32,099 nucleotides of DNA from Candidatus Borkfalkia faecipullorum (GCA_019114245.1 DXFX01000072.1:1-32099), one strand, 5' to 3'. Shown: positions 8,669 through 18,090, counted from the stretch's first letter. Notes: generated from the sequence alone by a model not told the origin. Made by a program: numbers and translations.

Positions 8669-10348
8669 ATGAAATTTACACAGATCCCGTATCAGAGATA
8701 CGAAATTGAAAAATTGCAGGCCGCGTTTGAGGCGTTTTCCGCCCGCGCGGAGCAGGGAACGGAACAGCTCCTTTCCGCGAGGAAAGAGTTTTGGAATTCC
8801 GTGATCATGTACCAGACGGCCTCTGCGCTGGCGTTCTGCCGCTTTACGCTGAACACGAAGGACGAGTTTTACCAGGCAGAGAAAGGGTATTACGACCGCG
8901 TCAGCCCGCAGGCAACGCACATCATGACCGAATACGGCAAGATCATGCTCGCTCACCGCGCGCAGGCGGAGGGAAAGGTCAACCCCATTCTCTTTAAGAA
9001 GTATGAATGCGCGGAAAAATCCTTTGCGCCCTGCGTGGAAGAGGATTGCCGCCTGGAAAACGAGATCTCGACGGAATATTCCAAATTTATGTCCGAACTC
9101 TCCGTGCAGTGGCAGGGAAAGGCTCAGCCGCTGTCCGTCGTGCGCGGATTTTTGCAGGACAACGACCGCGAAGTGAGAAAGGCGGCGGCTTCCGCCATCG
9201 GCAAGGCATTGCAGTCGGGTAGGGAACGCCTGGATGACATTTTCGACCGCCTCGTCAAGGTCCGCACGAAGATCGCGCAGAAACTCGGCTATAAAAACTT
9301 TGTGGAGCTTGGCTACTACCGCATGGAGCGCATCGATTACGACCGCGCCATGGTGGAGCAATTCCGCAAAAACGTACAGCAGGATCTCGTTCCCGCCATC
9401 GCAAAACTGAAAGAGGAGGTCGCGCAGGAATTAAAGCTGGGAAACCTGTATTTCTACGACGATCAGATCTACAATGCAAACGGGGAACCCCGCCCGTTCG
9501 GCAACACGCAGCAGATCATGGCGGCGGCGCAGGAAATGTATGACGAAATGCACCCCTCTCTCGGCTGCTGTATGCGCTCCATGCAGGAAAACGAGGCGTT
9601 TGACGTGGAAGCGCGCGACGGCAAGTGGGGCGGCGGATACTGCGAGGGATTCCTCCAATACAAGCAGCCGTTTATTCTGGCAAACTTCAACGGAACGGCG
9701 GGCGACGTGGACGTCATGACGCACGAATTCGGCCATGCCTATGCCTTTACAAGGTCGTTTGAAGCGGAAGATCCCGAACCGGGCATCGGCGGAATGGAAA
9801 CGGCGGAATGCCACAGCATGAGCATGGAATTTTTCGCCGAAAAGTACATGGACAAATTCTTTACCGACCCCGCGGCGTATTGCAGGTCGCACCTGCTGCA
9901 ATCCCTTTGCTTTATCCCTTACGGCGTCATCGTGGACGAATTTCAGCACATCGTGTACGAAAATCCTCAGCTTACGCCCGCACAGCGCAACGAGGCGTAC
10001 CTCAAACTGGAAGAGAAATACAGGCCGTATCTGAGTTTTGAAGGCATTCCTTACCTGGAAGAGGGAACGCGCTGGCAGTACCAGATGCACATTTTTGAAA
10101 GTCCTTTCTATTATATCGACTATTGTCTGGCCCAGACGGTCGCACTCGGATTTTTTGTCAAGATGCGCGAGGATTACAGCGGCGCGCTGAAAACGTATCT
10201 CAACTTTGTGGAAGCGGGCGGAAGTAAACCTTTCAGCACGCTCGTGCGCGAAGCGGGGCTTCCCGATCCCTTCGGCACGGGAACGCTGAAAACGCTTGCG
10301 GATAAAATCACCGCCATCGCCGAGGAAGAGAGAAACTCCGCAAAATAA
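8669..10348 (+). CDS. pepF: M3-family oligoendopeptidase (PepF type)
   Basis: HEFGH zinc motif (DVMTHEFGHAYAF), ECHSMSMEFFAE third-ligand region, and M3 C-terminal features. RBS AGGAGAAG. Confidence 0.9.
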   Translation: MKFTQIPYQRYEIEKLQAAFEAFSARAEQGTEQLLSARKEFWNSVIMYQTASALAFCRFTLNTKDEFYQAEKGYYDRVSPQATHIMTEYGKIMLAHRAQAEGKVNPILFKKYECAEKSFAPCVEEDCRLENEISTEYSKFMSELSVQWQGKAQPLSVVRGFLQDNDREVRKAAASAIGKALQSGRERLDDIFDRLVKVRTKIAQKLGYKNFVELGYYRMERIDYDRAMVEQFRKNVQQDLVPAIAKLKEEVAQELKLGNLYFYDDQIYNANGEPRPFGNTQQIMAAAQEMYDEMHPSLGCCMRSMQENEAFDVEARDGKWGGGYCEGFLQYKQPFILANFNGTAGDVDVMTHEFGHAYAFTRSFEAEDPEPGIGGMETAECHSMSMEFFAEKYMDKFFTDPAAYCRSHLLQSLCFIPYGVIVDEFQHIVYENPQLTPAQRNEAYLKLEEKYRPYLSFEGIPYLEEGTRWQYQMHIFESPFYYIDYCLAQTVALGFFVKMREDYSGALKTYLNFVEAGGSKPFSTLVREAGLPDPFGTGTLKTLADKITAIAEEERNSAK

Positions 10349-10390
10349 ATTTCTGCCTCTTGAAACGTTAAAATACTTTAACAGGATAAG

Positions 10391-10428
10391 AAAACAGCCC
10401 TGCGGCAATTTTGCCGCAGGGCTGTTTG
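10391..10428 (+). terminator. Rho-independent terminator downstream of pepF
   Basis: AAAACAGCCCTGCGGCAA-TT-TTGCCGCAGGGCTGTTTGTTTT. Confidence 0.85.
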
Positions 10429-10625
10429 TTTTAAAAATTTGTCTTTTGTATAAAAGAAAAGCAAGGCAATTTTAAATGGAAAGCCGCGCACGGGGAACGA
10501 CAGGAAAAACTTGTACAAAGGAAAGCTATTCAAAGTGGAAAACAAAGAAATTTCTGTTAAACAGGACGGGATGAACTCCTTTTGCAGCTGTTGCACTCAA
10601 TAGTGGAATTCACCGCGCAAATAAA

Positions 10626-10660
10626 AAAGGAAGGAACATTTTGTCCCTTCCTTTTTGTTA
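10626..10660 (-). terminator. Terminator for the 10668-14336 minus-strand gene
   Basis: AAAAGGAAGGAACATTTTGTCCCTTCCTTTTT just beyond the minus-strand stop. Confidence 0.75.
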
Positions 10661-10667
10661 CTGAGGA

Positions 10668-13600
10668 TTATTTGTTTTCCTCGCCGTCATTCTTTTCGGA
10701 AGTTTCGGCGGGTTCCTCGGCGGGCTGATCGGATTTCTCCTCGCTCGCTTCGGGGGCGTCTTCCTCGACTTTGTAGATCTCTTCTTCAGAGATCTCATCC
10801 TCTTCGGGGAGAACGTCGTCCTGCATCTCGTCGTGTTCGGATTCTTCCAGCTTGAGCTTGCGGATATAGCGCTTGCGCGTATTGTCGTACATCGGCTTGC
10901 TCTTCTTGGAGCCTTTCACGCGGATGTTGGAAAGCAGTTTACGGATGAGCAGTGCAAGCAAAGTGAAGATGAGTGCCGCCGCAAGAACGATAGAGGAGAC
11001 AAGCAGCCATACGTTGTAGGTAGGTTCGTTTGTCGTATCGTCCTCATCCTCGGTTTCGTCGGAAGAGGAGGAAGTCACGGTCTGTTCGTATGCGGAGTAA
11101 TCTACGTAAGTGTCGTAGTATTCTTCGTTTGCCAGCTGGTACTTGTAATCGAAGTATGCCACCATGTCGCTGTACGTGCTTGCGTCGTAATCGGCGTAAG
11201 GATCGGATTCGTCCGTGCGGCTTGCGTCGTAGGACTTGTAATCGTCATCGTCGTACAGGGAGTAGTGGAAATAGACGAGTTCGTTGTTGTAATCTGCGGG
11301 AGCTTTCTTGTACGCATCCAGCAGTTCGTCCGTGCTGTCAAATCCCTTGGCTTCCGCATAATCGGTGAGGTTTTCGTCGCGCAGGGAATTGAACGAGGAT
11401 TCGTCCAGATCGCTGTAGCTTACCAGGTCGTACACGACAAAGCTGTTTGCTTCGTTTTCGATGCTCGCATCGCGGCTGCCCGACCAGACTTCCAGTCTGT
11501 AATCCTTGGCTTCGCTGCCCGTATGGATAAAGAAACGCACATAGATCCAGTCGGAGATCTCGGTAGCGGAAGGGTTGGTCACCTGGCGGCTGAGCGCCTT
11601 TTCGACGGGTGCGGACTGCAGGAGCGTTCCCGTGAGATCTACTCCTGCGGCGGAGAAATCTTTGACCGCGACGGAAAGTTTGTCATCTTCTTTATAGCGG
11701 TAGTAGGTTCCCTCTTCGTCGGATGCGTAGTAGACGATGTTGCCGTCCGAATCGATCAGGTTCTTGTCGTCGTCCTTGCCGTAGTTGGCGAGGTTCGCGT
11801 AATAAACGCCGCCCGTGTGTGCCTTGGTCGTCGACCACAGCCCGTTGCTCTGCAGATAGAACACCGTGTTCGTCTTGGAAGAGAATGCGTCGTCAGAAGG
11901 ATCGAGGTTGACCACGTTTCCGTCCGCATCGTAGCGATAGGAGATGCCGGAAGAGAAGGTGAGCTGCTCCTGATACTTTCTCTCGCCGAAGTCTTTGTCA
12001 GAGCTGTCGATGAGGTAGACGGTCGCGGTAGCGCCGGGGCTGAGTTTGAGCCGTAGCGTGACCTGCTTGTAAGAAGATGCCGCAATGGAAGTAGAGGAGT
12101 TTGCGATAAATCCGTACGCCTGTTTTGCGGTATTTGCGATCAGGAGAGGCTGGATGCAGTCATCGCCGAACAGATTGTTCCACAGGTCTGCCGCGGTAAC
12201 CGCATCTGCAAAGGTCGGATAGGAGGTGAGAATGTCCATCCAGTTTTCGCTGCCCGTTCCGCCCTTGGTGTAATTTTTCGCGTATTCCTTATTGATGACG
12301 CCTGCCTGCTTGTTGCCGTTGATGCCGTTCTGTGCGTCGTTTTCCAGCTTTTCGCCGCCGACATAGGTGCTGTTTCCGTACACACCTTTATAGTTGCGCA
12401 GGTTGGCAATGCTGTTTTCAATGGATGCGGTATCGGTGTAAGCTTCGGAGTCGAAAGAATTTTCGAGAGTGACGTCGCTGCCTTTGAGGGAAACTTCCAC
12501 AGCGTAGGTGCCCGTCGTCTTGACGTCGTACACGTCCTTGCTCACCTTGGTGTAGGAGAGGTCTGAGAAGGCTGCAAAGCCGGGGGTAAAGGACGTCGTT
12601 TCGGTAAATTCGGAAGTTCCGAAGGAGAACGCAAGCTCAAAGGTAAGCGTGCCGTCCGTCGTGTTGTTTACAAAGAAGAAGCATCTCTGCCAGCCGTCGA
12701 AGATATCTTCGTTGGCTTTCAGGGTTTCCGTGCTCTCTTTCTTGGAGTCGTCCACGAGGTCCACGGTGGTGAGGGTAGTGGTATCCACGGCGCCGATAGA
12801 AGTCTTGGTTTCGCCGTCGATCACGGAGATGGTGGCGCCTGTGCCGCCGCGCAGGTCGGACGTCTTGACCCAGAAGGAGAGGATCATGTACTCGTCCTTG
12901 GCAAGGGAGAAAGCGCTGTCTTCCACGGTTGCGGTGTAGGGCGCGCCCTTGCTGCTGTACAGGAGCAGGACTTTGCTGTCCCCGAAGGGCAGGCTGCTGT
13001 ATTTTTCAAAAGCTTTGGTAAGGACAGTGGAATAGGTGTTGTCGAAATCGGAAACGTTCTTTACGCCCGATTTCACAGTCTTGTCATCCTCGCGGCTGTT
13101 CAGGAAGCTCTCTGCGTAAGGATAGCTCTCAACCGTATATCCGCGCGCGTTTTCGGTATCGGAAACCGTCACGTTTGCGGGGAAGGCGAGCTTGGTCAGC
13201 TGTGTGCTGTCGAGGTTGAGGGAGAATGCGTTGGAGGTGACTTTGTTTGCGTCAAACTTTTGCAGATCGCTGCCGAAGGAGAGGTTGAGGCTGGTCTGCT
13301 GATCGGCGGCCACGTTTTCCGCGATCTCTGTCGCAAAGTCGGCAGATTTCATCACGGTGTATTCCAGGCCGTCAAAGAAGGCGTAGCCCTGAACGTATTC
13401 GAGGTAGTTGGAATTCTGTCCCTCTGCCTGTACGCCCAGTCCCAGCTCCACGCTGAACGTCGTGGTGGCGTAGGGGGAAGCGTTGAGGTAGAAGGTGTAC
13501 TGTTCCCAGCCGTTGTTTTCGGTAACGGAAGAAGTATCGATGTTCTTGACGGTGAGGGGATCCTGCGAAACGCCTCCGACGGTGTTGTTGATCCGGATGT

Positions 13601-14336
13601 AAGCGCCGCGGTTCCCGTTTACGGTCTTGCCGTCGTCAAACGTCATATTGGACGTTTTGACCCAGACGGAGATCTTAGCCGCCGTACCCGCCGCCAGAGT
13701 GATGGTGGAGGAGGTGTAGCGCGCCGCCGTACCCAGCTTGTTGGAACGGTAGTTGTGGAGCATCAGAACGTGCGTTCCGTTCTCCTCGTCCTCCGTTTCC
13801 TTTGCTGCGAAGGGAGTGCCGGGGTTCAGCTTTTCGGCTGCGGCCTTGATCGCGTCCGCATCGGGGTCCTTGTCGTCCTCCGTTGCGGCCTTGGCGAGAT
13901 CCCAACCGGGAATATCGTAGTTGTTGTCGATATCCGTGTAGTAGGGGTCGGGCAGTTCGGCGTCGTCGTCCGCGTCCTTATACTCGGTATAAGTATCGTA
14001 GGCGTCGGAGAACACGCTCCATTTCTTGGAGGTATCCACGATGCCCGATTTTGCCACGGAAGAGCTTGCGCTCACACTGCTGCTGTTGGAGCCGGCAGAG
14101 CTTGTCCAGTTTTCGGGACTGCCGATGAGATATCCTCCGTCGTTGTCGCTGAAGTACTCAAAATTGCCGTTTGCGAATGTTTGCGTATCGGTGCGCGTTT
14201 CCGTCGTGCTCGAATCGTCTTCGGTCGTCTTGTCGGAACAAGCCGTCAGAAAGAACGATCCGGCGGCAACGGTCATCACCGCCGAAAGCATCAGTGTTGC
14301 AATTCTCAGTTTTCTTGTTTGTTTGTTTTTTGCCAT
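10668..14336 (-). CDS. Large surface protein with N-terminal lipobox, repeated beta-sandwich/CBM-like modules, C-terminal TM and acidic cytoplasmic tail
   Basis: MAKNKQTRKLRIATLMLSAVMTVAAGSFFLTAC. Repeated SVWVKTS/SFWVKTSDL...GWEQYTFYLN/GWQRCFFFVNN...YAFFDGLEY/FAAFSDLSY. VWLLVSSIVLAAALIFTLLALLIRKLL then EEDEISEEEIYKVEEDAPEASEE tail. Start moved to MAKNKQ for RBS AAAGGTG. Confidence 0.75.
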   Translation of the reverse strand: MAKNKQTRKLRIATLMLSAVMTVAAGSFFLTACSDKTTEDDSSTTETRTDTQTFANGNFEYFSDNDGGYLIGSPENWTSSAGSNSSSVSASSSVAKSGIVDTSKKWSVFSDAYDTYTEYKDADDDAELPDPYYTDIDNNYDIPGWDLAKAATEDDKDPDADAIKAAAEKLNPGTPFAAKETEDEENGTHVLMLHNYRSNKLGTAARYTSSTITLAAGTAAKISVWVKTSNMTFDDGKTVNGNRGAYIRINNTVGGVSQDPLTVKNIDTSSVTENNGWEQYTFYLNASPYATTTFSVELGLGVQAEGQNSNYLEYVQGYAFFDGLEYTVMKSADFATEIAENVAADQQTSLNLSFGSDLQKFDANKVTSNAFSLNLDSTQLTKLAFPANVTVSDTENARGYTVESYPYAESFLNSREDDKTVKSGVKNVSDFDNTYSTVLTKAFEKYSSLPFGDSKVLLLYSSKGAPYTATVEDSAFSLAKDEYMILSFWVKTSDLRGGTGATISVIDGETKTSIGAVDTTTLTTVDLVDDSKKESTETLKANEDIFDGWQRCFFFVNNTTDGTLTFELAFSFGTSEFTETTSFTPGFAAFSDLSYTKVSKDVYDVKTTGTYAVEVSLKGSDVTLENSFDSEAYTDTASIENSIANLRNYKGVYGNSTYVGGEKLENDAQNGINGNKQAGVINKEYAKNYTKGGTGSENWMDILTSYPTFADAVTAADLWNNLFGDDCIQPLLIANTAKQAYGFIANSSTSIAASSYKQVTLRLKLSPGATATVYLIDSSDKDFGERKYQEQLTFSSGISYRYDADGNVVNLDPSDDAFSSKTNTVFYLQSNGLWSTTKAHTGGVYYANLANYGKDDDKNLIDSDGNIVYYASDEEGTYYRYKEDDKLSVAVKDFSAAGVDLTGTLLQSAPVEKALSRQVTNPSATEISDWIYVRFFIHTGSEAKDYRLEVWSGSRDASIENEANSFVVYDLVSYSDLDESSFNSLRDENLTDYAEAKGFDSTDELLDAYKKAPADYNNELVYFHYSLYDDDDYKSYDASRTDESDPYADYDASTYSDMVAYFDYKYQLANEEYYDTYVDYSAYEQTVTSSSSDETEDEDDTTNEPTYNVWLLVSSIVLAAALIFTLLALLIRKLLSNIRVKGSKKSKPMYDNTRKRYIRKLKLEESEHDEMQDDVLPEEDEISEEEIYKVEEDAPEASEEKSDQPAEEPAETSEKNDGEENK

Positions 14337-14494
14337 AGAACACCTTTTCACTGATCGTAGTGATATTAAAATCGTACTACATTATTTTAATATAAAAGAC
14401 CGCGAAATGCAAGCGATAATGTTGAAAAAAAGATGAAAATCTGATTATTTTTTTTAAACGGCGCAAACTGATACAATAACGGGGAGGGAAGGAT

Positions 14495-14857
14495 ATGCAA
14501 AAGGCCAAAAAAAATTTTCTGCTCTCGCTTGCGGGGTGCGCGGTGGGGGCTGTGAACGGCGCGTTCGGCGGGGGCGGGGGAATGATCGTAGTCCCCCTTC
14601 TGACGGGAGTGGGCAAAAAGCCCCCGCTCGTGGCGCACGCGACGGCAATTCTCATCATTTTGCCTGTCAGTCTCGTCAGTTCTGTCGTGTATCTCGTCAA
14701 CGGACTATTCGATACGGAGCTTTTTCTGGCGGTGGGGCTCGGCGTGATGCTGGGCGGATTTCTCGGCGCGCGGCTTTTGGGGAAGGTCTCGCCCGCCGCG
14801 GCAACGCTGGCCTTTGCCGCCGTAATGCTGGCCGCAGGGCTTAAAATGATCTTTTAG
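14495..14857 (+). CDS. TauE/SafE (TSUP) family permease, half-length N-terminal-type unit
   Basis: 120 aa, GAVNGAFGGGGGMIVVPLLTGVGKKPPLVAHATAILIILPVSLVSSVVYL; four hydrophobic segments. Confidence 0.8.
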   Translation: MQKAKKNFLLSLAGCAVGAVNGAFGGGGGMIVVPLLTGVGKKPPLVAHATAILIILPVSLVSSVVYLVNGLFDTELFLAVGLGVMLGGFLGARLLGKVSPAAATLAFAAVMLAAGLKMIF

Positions 14858-14869
14858 GGAGGAAAAATC

Positions 14870-15253
14870 ATGCGCTTTCTTGTCTGGCTGACGGCGGGGA
14901 TCGCCGGCGGCGTTCTCGGCGGTATGGGGATGGGCGGCGGAACGGTGCTTATTCCCATTCTCACTATTTTCTGCGGCGTGCCGCAGCATATGGCGCAATC
15001 GGTCAATCTGCTCACCTTTCTGCCCATGTCGGCGCTGTCCCTGCGCGTCCATTCGCAGAACGGACTTCTGGATACCAAGGGCGCGCTCTGGATGATGGTC
15101 CCCGCCACCGTTTTGTCTGCATTGGGCGCTGTTTTTGTGCAGGGAGTCGCGTCGGGCGCCCTGCGCGTCGGGTTCGGAATTTTTCTGTGCCTGCTCTCGC
15201 TGTACCAGTTTTACGGGGGCTGGAAATCTCTTCTCGCGCAAAAGGAAAAATAG
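14870..15253 (+). CDS. TauE/SafE (TSUP) family permease, second half-length unit
   Basis: 127 aa, GGVLGGMGMGGGTVLIPILTIFCGVPQHMAQSVNLLTFLPMSALSL; 12 nt after the previous ORF with GGAGG RBS. Confidence 0.8.
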   Translation: MRFLVWLTAGIAGGVLGGMGMGGGTVLIPILTIFCGVPQHMAQSVNLLTFLPMSALSLRVHSQNGLLDTKGALWMMVPATVLSALGAVFVQGVASGALRVGFGIFLCLLSLYQFYGGWKSLLAQKEK

Positions 15254-15273
15254 AGAATAATTTTCTCAAATTC

Positions 15274-15302
15274 TTTACAGTCGCGGGAAATTGTGATACA
15301 AT
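15274..15302 (+). promoter_or_regulatory. Putative promoter of the rnf operon
   Basis: TTTACA (15274-15279), 17 nt, TACAAT (15297-15302), with TGTGATACAAT extended -10 context. Confidence 0.55.
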
Positions 15303-15376
15303 AACTAATGTATATTCGGCGCAGCGCGCCGCCTGCGGGCGGGGCGCGTTTGCGTGTGATCATCGGAGGAATAGTT

Positions 15377-16663
15377 TTGGCTACATTCGGCAATGGGGTA
15401 CACCCCAAAGACTGCAAAGCGCTTTCGTCGGATGCGAAGATCGGCGTTCTGCCGGAACCCAAACAGGTTTGGATCCCGCTTTCGCAGCACATCGGAAAAC
15501 CCGCCGTTCCCGTCGTGGAAGCGGGGGAGCGCGTCCTGCGCGGGCAGCTGATCGCACGGAAAGAGGGCGGCGTTTCGGCAAACGTGTTTTCTTCTGTTGC
15601 AGGCGTCGTCAAGGGCGTTGTGGGACACATCACGGCATCCGGAAAAAAGCGCGACCACATTCTCATTGAAAACGATTTCACGGACGAAAGCACATCGCTT
15701 CCGCCGCTCTCTTCGCCCACGGCGGAGAGCGTGCTTGTCCGCATAGAAGAGGCGGGCATCGTCGGCATGGGCGGCGCGGGATTTCCCACGCACGTCAAGT
15801 ACAACGTGAACGGCAAGGCGGATATTTTCGTCGTCAACGCGGCGGAGTGCGAACCGTACATCACCTGCGACTACCGCATTCTGCTCGAATACGCGGAGGA
15901 ATTGCTGCGCGGCGTGCGCTATTGTATGCTTGCCTGCGGAGCAAAGAGCGCGGTCATCGGCATAGAAAAGAACAAGCCGAAGGCGATCTCCCTGCTTTCC
16001 TCTCTGTGTAAAGAAGGGGACGTGCGCGTGTGCGCATTGCGCACGCGTTACCCGCAGGGCGCGGAAAAACAGCTGATCTACAGCTGCACGGGCAGGATGG
16101 TCCCCGAGGGCGGACTGCCCATCGCGGCGGGCGTCGTGGTGTCCAACGTGCACACCGTTCTCAGCATTGCGAGAGCGGTGGAAAAGGGGCTGCCCTGTTA
16201 CGAAAGAGTGATGACGGTAAGCGGAAAATGCGTCAAAACTCCTTCCAACCTCTGGGTGAAAAACGGGACCCCCATGCGCGAGATCGCAGCGTACTGCGGC
16301 GCGGATGAGAATTGCGCGCGCATTGTCAGCGGCGGCCCGATGATGGGGGAAGCGGTGTTCTCCCTGAAAGTCTGCACAAGCAAGACGACCTCCAGCCTCC
16401 TGTTTCTGGACAGCACGGAATGCGAAAACAAGAAGGCGTCCGTCTGCATCGGCTGCGGCAGGTGCGTGCAGGCCTGCCCGATGGGACTTTCGCCCACGTT
16501 CATTGAAGATGCGCTGTTCCGCAAGGATTATGAGGAGGCAAAGCGGTACGGAGCGTCCTCCTGTATCGGCTGCGGCTGCTGTTCTTACGTCTGCCCCGCA
16601 AAGCGTTTTCTTGCGCAGAGCGTAAGGCTTGCAAAAAAAATTATAGCAGAGAGGAAAATTTAG
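15377..16663 (+). CDS. rnfC: Rnf electron transport complex subunit C
   Basis: GVHPKDCKALSSDAKI, GMGGAGFPTHVKY, NAAECEPYITCDYRI, two CxxCxxCxxxCP clusters. TTG start at 15377 preceded by GGAGGA. Confidence 0.93.
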   Translation: MATFGNGVHPKDCKALSSDAKIGVLPEPKQVWIPLSQHIGKPAVPVVEAGERVLRGQLIARKEGGVSANVFSSVAGVVKGVVGHITASGKKRDHILIENDFTDESTSLPPLSSPTAESVLVRIEEAGIVGMGGAGFPTHVKYNVNGKADIFVVNAAECEPYITCDYRILLEYAEELLRGVRYCMLACGAKSAVIGIEKNKPKAISLLSSLCKEGDVRVCALRTRYPQGAEKQLIYSCTGRMVPEGGLPIAAGVVVSNVHTVLSIARAVEKGLPCYERVMTVSGKCVKTPSNLWVKNGTPMREIAAYCGADENCARIVSGGPMMGEAVFSLKVCTSKTTSSLLFLDSTECENKKASVCIGCGRCVQACPMGLSPTFIEDALFRKDYEEAKRYGASSCIGCGCCSYVCPAKRFLAQSVRLAKKIIAERKI

Positions 16664-16664
16664 C

Positions 16665-18089
16665 ATGGCGGAGATCTCTAATTATAAAGTTGCGGCTTCG
16701 CCGCACAAACTGGACAATTCAGACACCCGCCGCGTGATGCTGGACGTGCTCATCGCGCTCCTGCCCTGTCTTGTCTGCGGCGTCGTCTTTTTCGGCCTGT
16801 ACGCGTTTTTGCTCGTTTTTCTGACAACGTTGACCTGTTTTGTGAGCGAACAGCTGTACAACCTCATCCGTAAAAAGCCCTTTACGTTTGATTTGTCCGC
16901 GCTGGTCACGGGCGTGATTTTAGGGCTGAACCTTCCGCCCCGCGCGCCGTGGTATCTCGCGGTGATCGGCGGCGTGTTTGCCATCATCATCGTAAAGATG
17001 CTGTTCGGCGGGCTCGGCAAAAACTTTGCCAACCCCGCGGCGACGGCGCGTGTGTTCCTGCTCCTCGCCTATTCTTCTTCCATGCTCCAGTACATCGGTG
17101 CGGACGTGGGCGGAAACATCCTTTCCACGGACATCGTCACCGCGCCCACCTATCTCAGCGGCGGCGTCTCCGCACTGCAGGGGAGCTTCTGGGGCGTGAG
17201 CGGATTCGGCGGATATGCTTTGCAACTGCTGTTCGGCGTCGTCGGCGGCAGCATCGGCGAAACTTGTAAAGTTGCCGTGCTTGCGGGCGGAGTATATTTG
17301 TGTGCGCGCAAGGTGATCGACTGGCGCATTCCCGTCGTATATTTGCTCACTTCTGCCACGTTCTTTCTCTTTTATTATCAAAGTGCGGAAGAGATGGTTT
17401 TGCAGCTGCTTTCGGGCGGACTGATGTTCGGCGCCGTGTTCATGGCGACGGACTACGCCACTTCCCCCAAATGGAAATACAACCGCGTTCTGTACGCGAT
17501 CGGGCTGGGGCTCATCACGGGCGTCATTCGCTGTTTCGGTTCTTATCCGGAAGGGACGTCGCTCGCAATCCTGTTCATGAACCTGCTCGTTCCCGTGATG
17601 GACAAGTACATTCTGCCCGTGCGGTTCGGTCAGCTTACAAAGGTGGGCAAACCCAAGCCGCAGGTGATGAAGTGGACGATGCGTATTGTCAGTCTTGTGC
17701 TTGTCCTTGCCATTGCGGCCGGTTCACTCGCATTCTGCCTGCGTCCGAGGACGTACGAATATATTCTCGATGCGCGCAGGGAAGAAGGAGCATATGTCGT
17801 GGAGATCGGCGGAACCTTCAATATCGGCGGCTGGCCGCAGGAAAGGGAATACACGGTCACGGTGGATGAAAAGAGTATGACGATTTCCGACATTGTTGCT
17901 GTCAAGGAAAATCAGTACGGCTATCTGGCAGAATTGTCCTTATTTATCGGGAAAACGCGGCACGAAGTGGCTACGCTTTCAAATCTCTCCACGGATTCTG
18001 AGTTTTCAGCGACGGTGAGCAATACCGCTTTGCGGGATATGCTGGTGGAATGTTTTGATTATATCCAAAGAGAAATGGAGGGGAATTGA
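16665..18089 (+). CDS. rnfD: Rnf complex subunit D with unusual C-terminal extension (FMN_bind-like)
   Basis: SPHKLDNSDTRRVMLDVLIALLP, FGGLGKNFANPAATARVFL, VFMATDYATSPK, then an extra TM (VSLVLVLAIAAGSLAFCL) and about 115 aa of extracytoplasmic tail. Confidence 0.9.
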   Translation: MAEISNYKVAASPHKLDNSDTRRVMLDVLIALLPCLVCGVVFFGLYAFLLVFLTTLTCFVSEQLYNLIRKKPFTFDLSALVTGVILGLNLPPRAPWYLAVIGGVFAIIIVKMLFGGLGKNFANPAATARVFLLLAYSSSMLQYIGADVGGNILSTDIVTAPTYLSGGVSALQGSFWGVSGFGGYALQLLFGVVGGSIGETCKVAVLAGGVYLCARKVIDWRIPVVYLLTSATFFLFYYQSAEEMVLQLLSGGLMFGAVFMATDYATSPKWKYNRVLYAIGLGLITGVIRCFGSYPEGTSLAILFMNLLVPVMDKYILPVRFGQLTKVGKPKPQVMKWTMRIVSLVLVLAIAAGSLAFCLRPRTYEYILDARREEGAYVVEIGGTFNIGGWPQEREYTVTVDEKSMTISDIVAVKENQYGYLAELSLFIGKTRHEVATLSNLSTDSEFSATVSNTALRDMLVECFDYIQREMEGN

Positions 18090-18090
18090 T

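Noticed and set aside
10440-10620. Possible small ORF or ncRNA between two terminators (includes 10378..10596 minus ORF)
   Set aside because: No RBS, promoter or coding-like sequence; it is low-complexity hydrophobic translation across a terminator.
10833-14354. 407-aa and 364-aa plus-strand ORFs inside the large surface protein gene
   Set aside because: Val/Arg/Gly-rich antisense reading of an Asp/Ser/Thr-rich coding sequence; no independent support.
15305-16666. 453-aa minus-strand ORF covering rnfC
   Set aside because: Antisense frame of a bona fide rnfC; no RBS or motifs.
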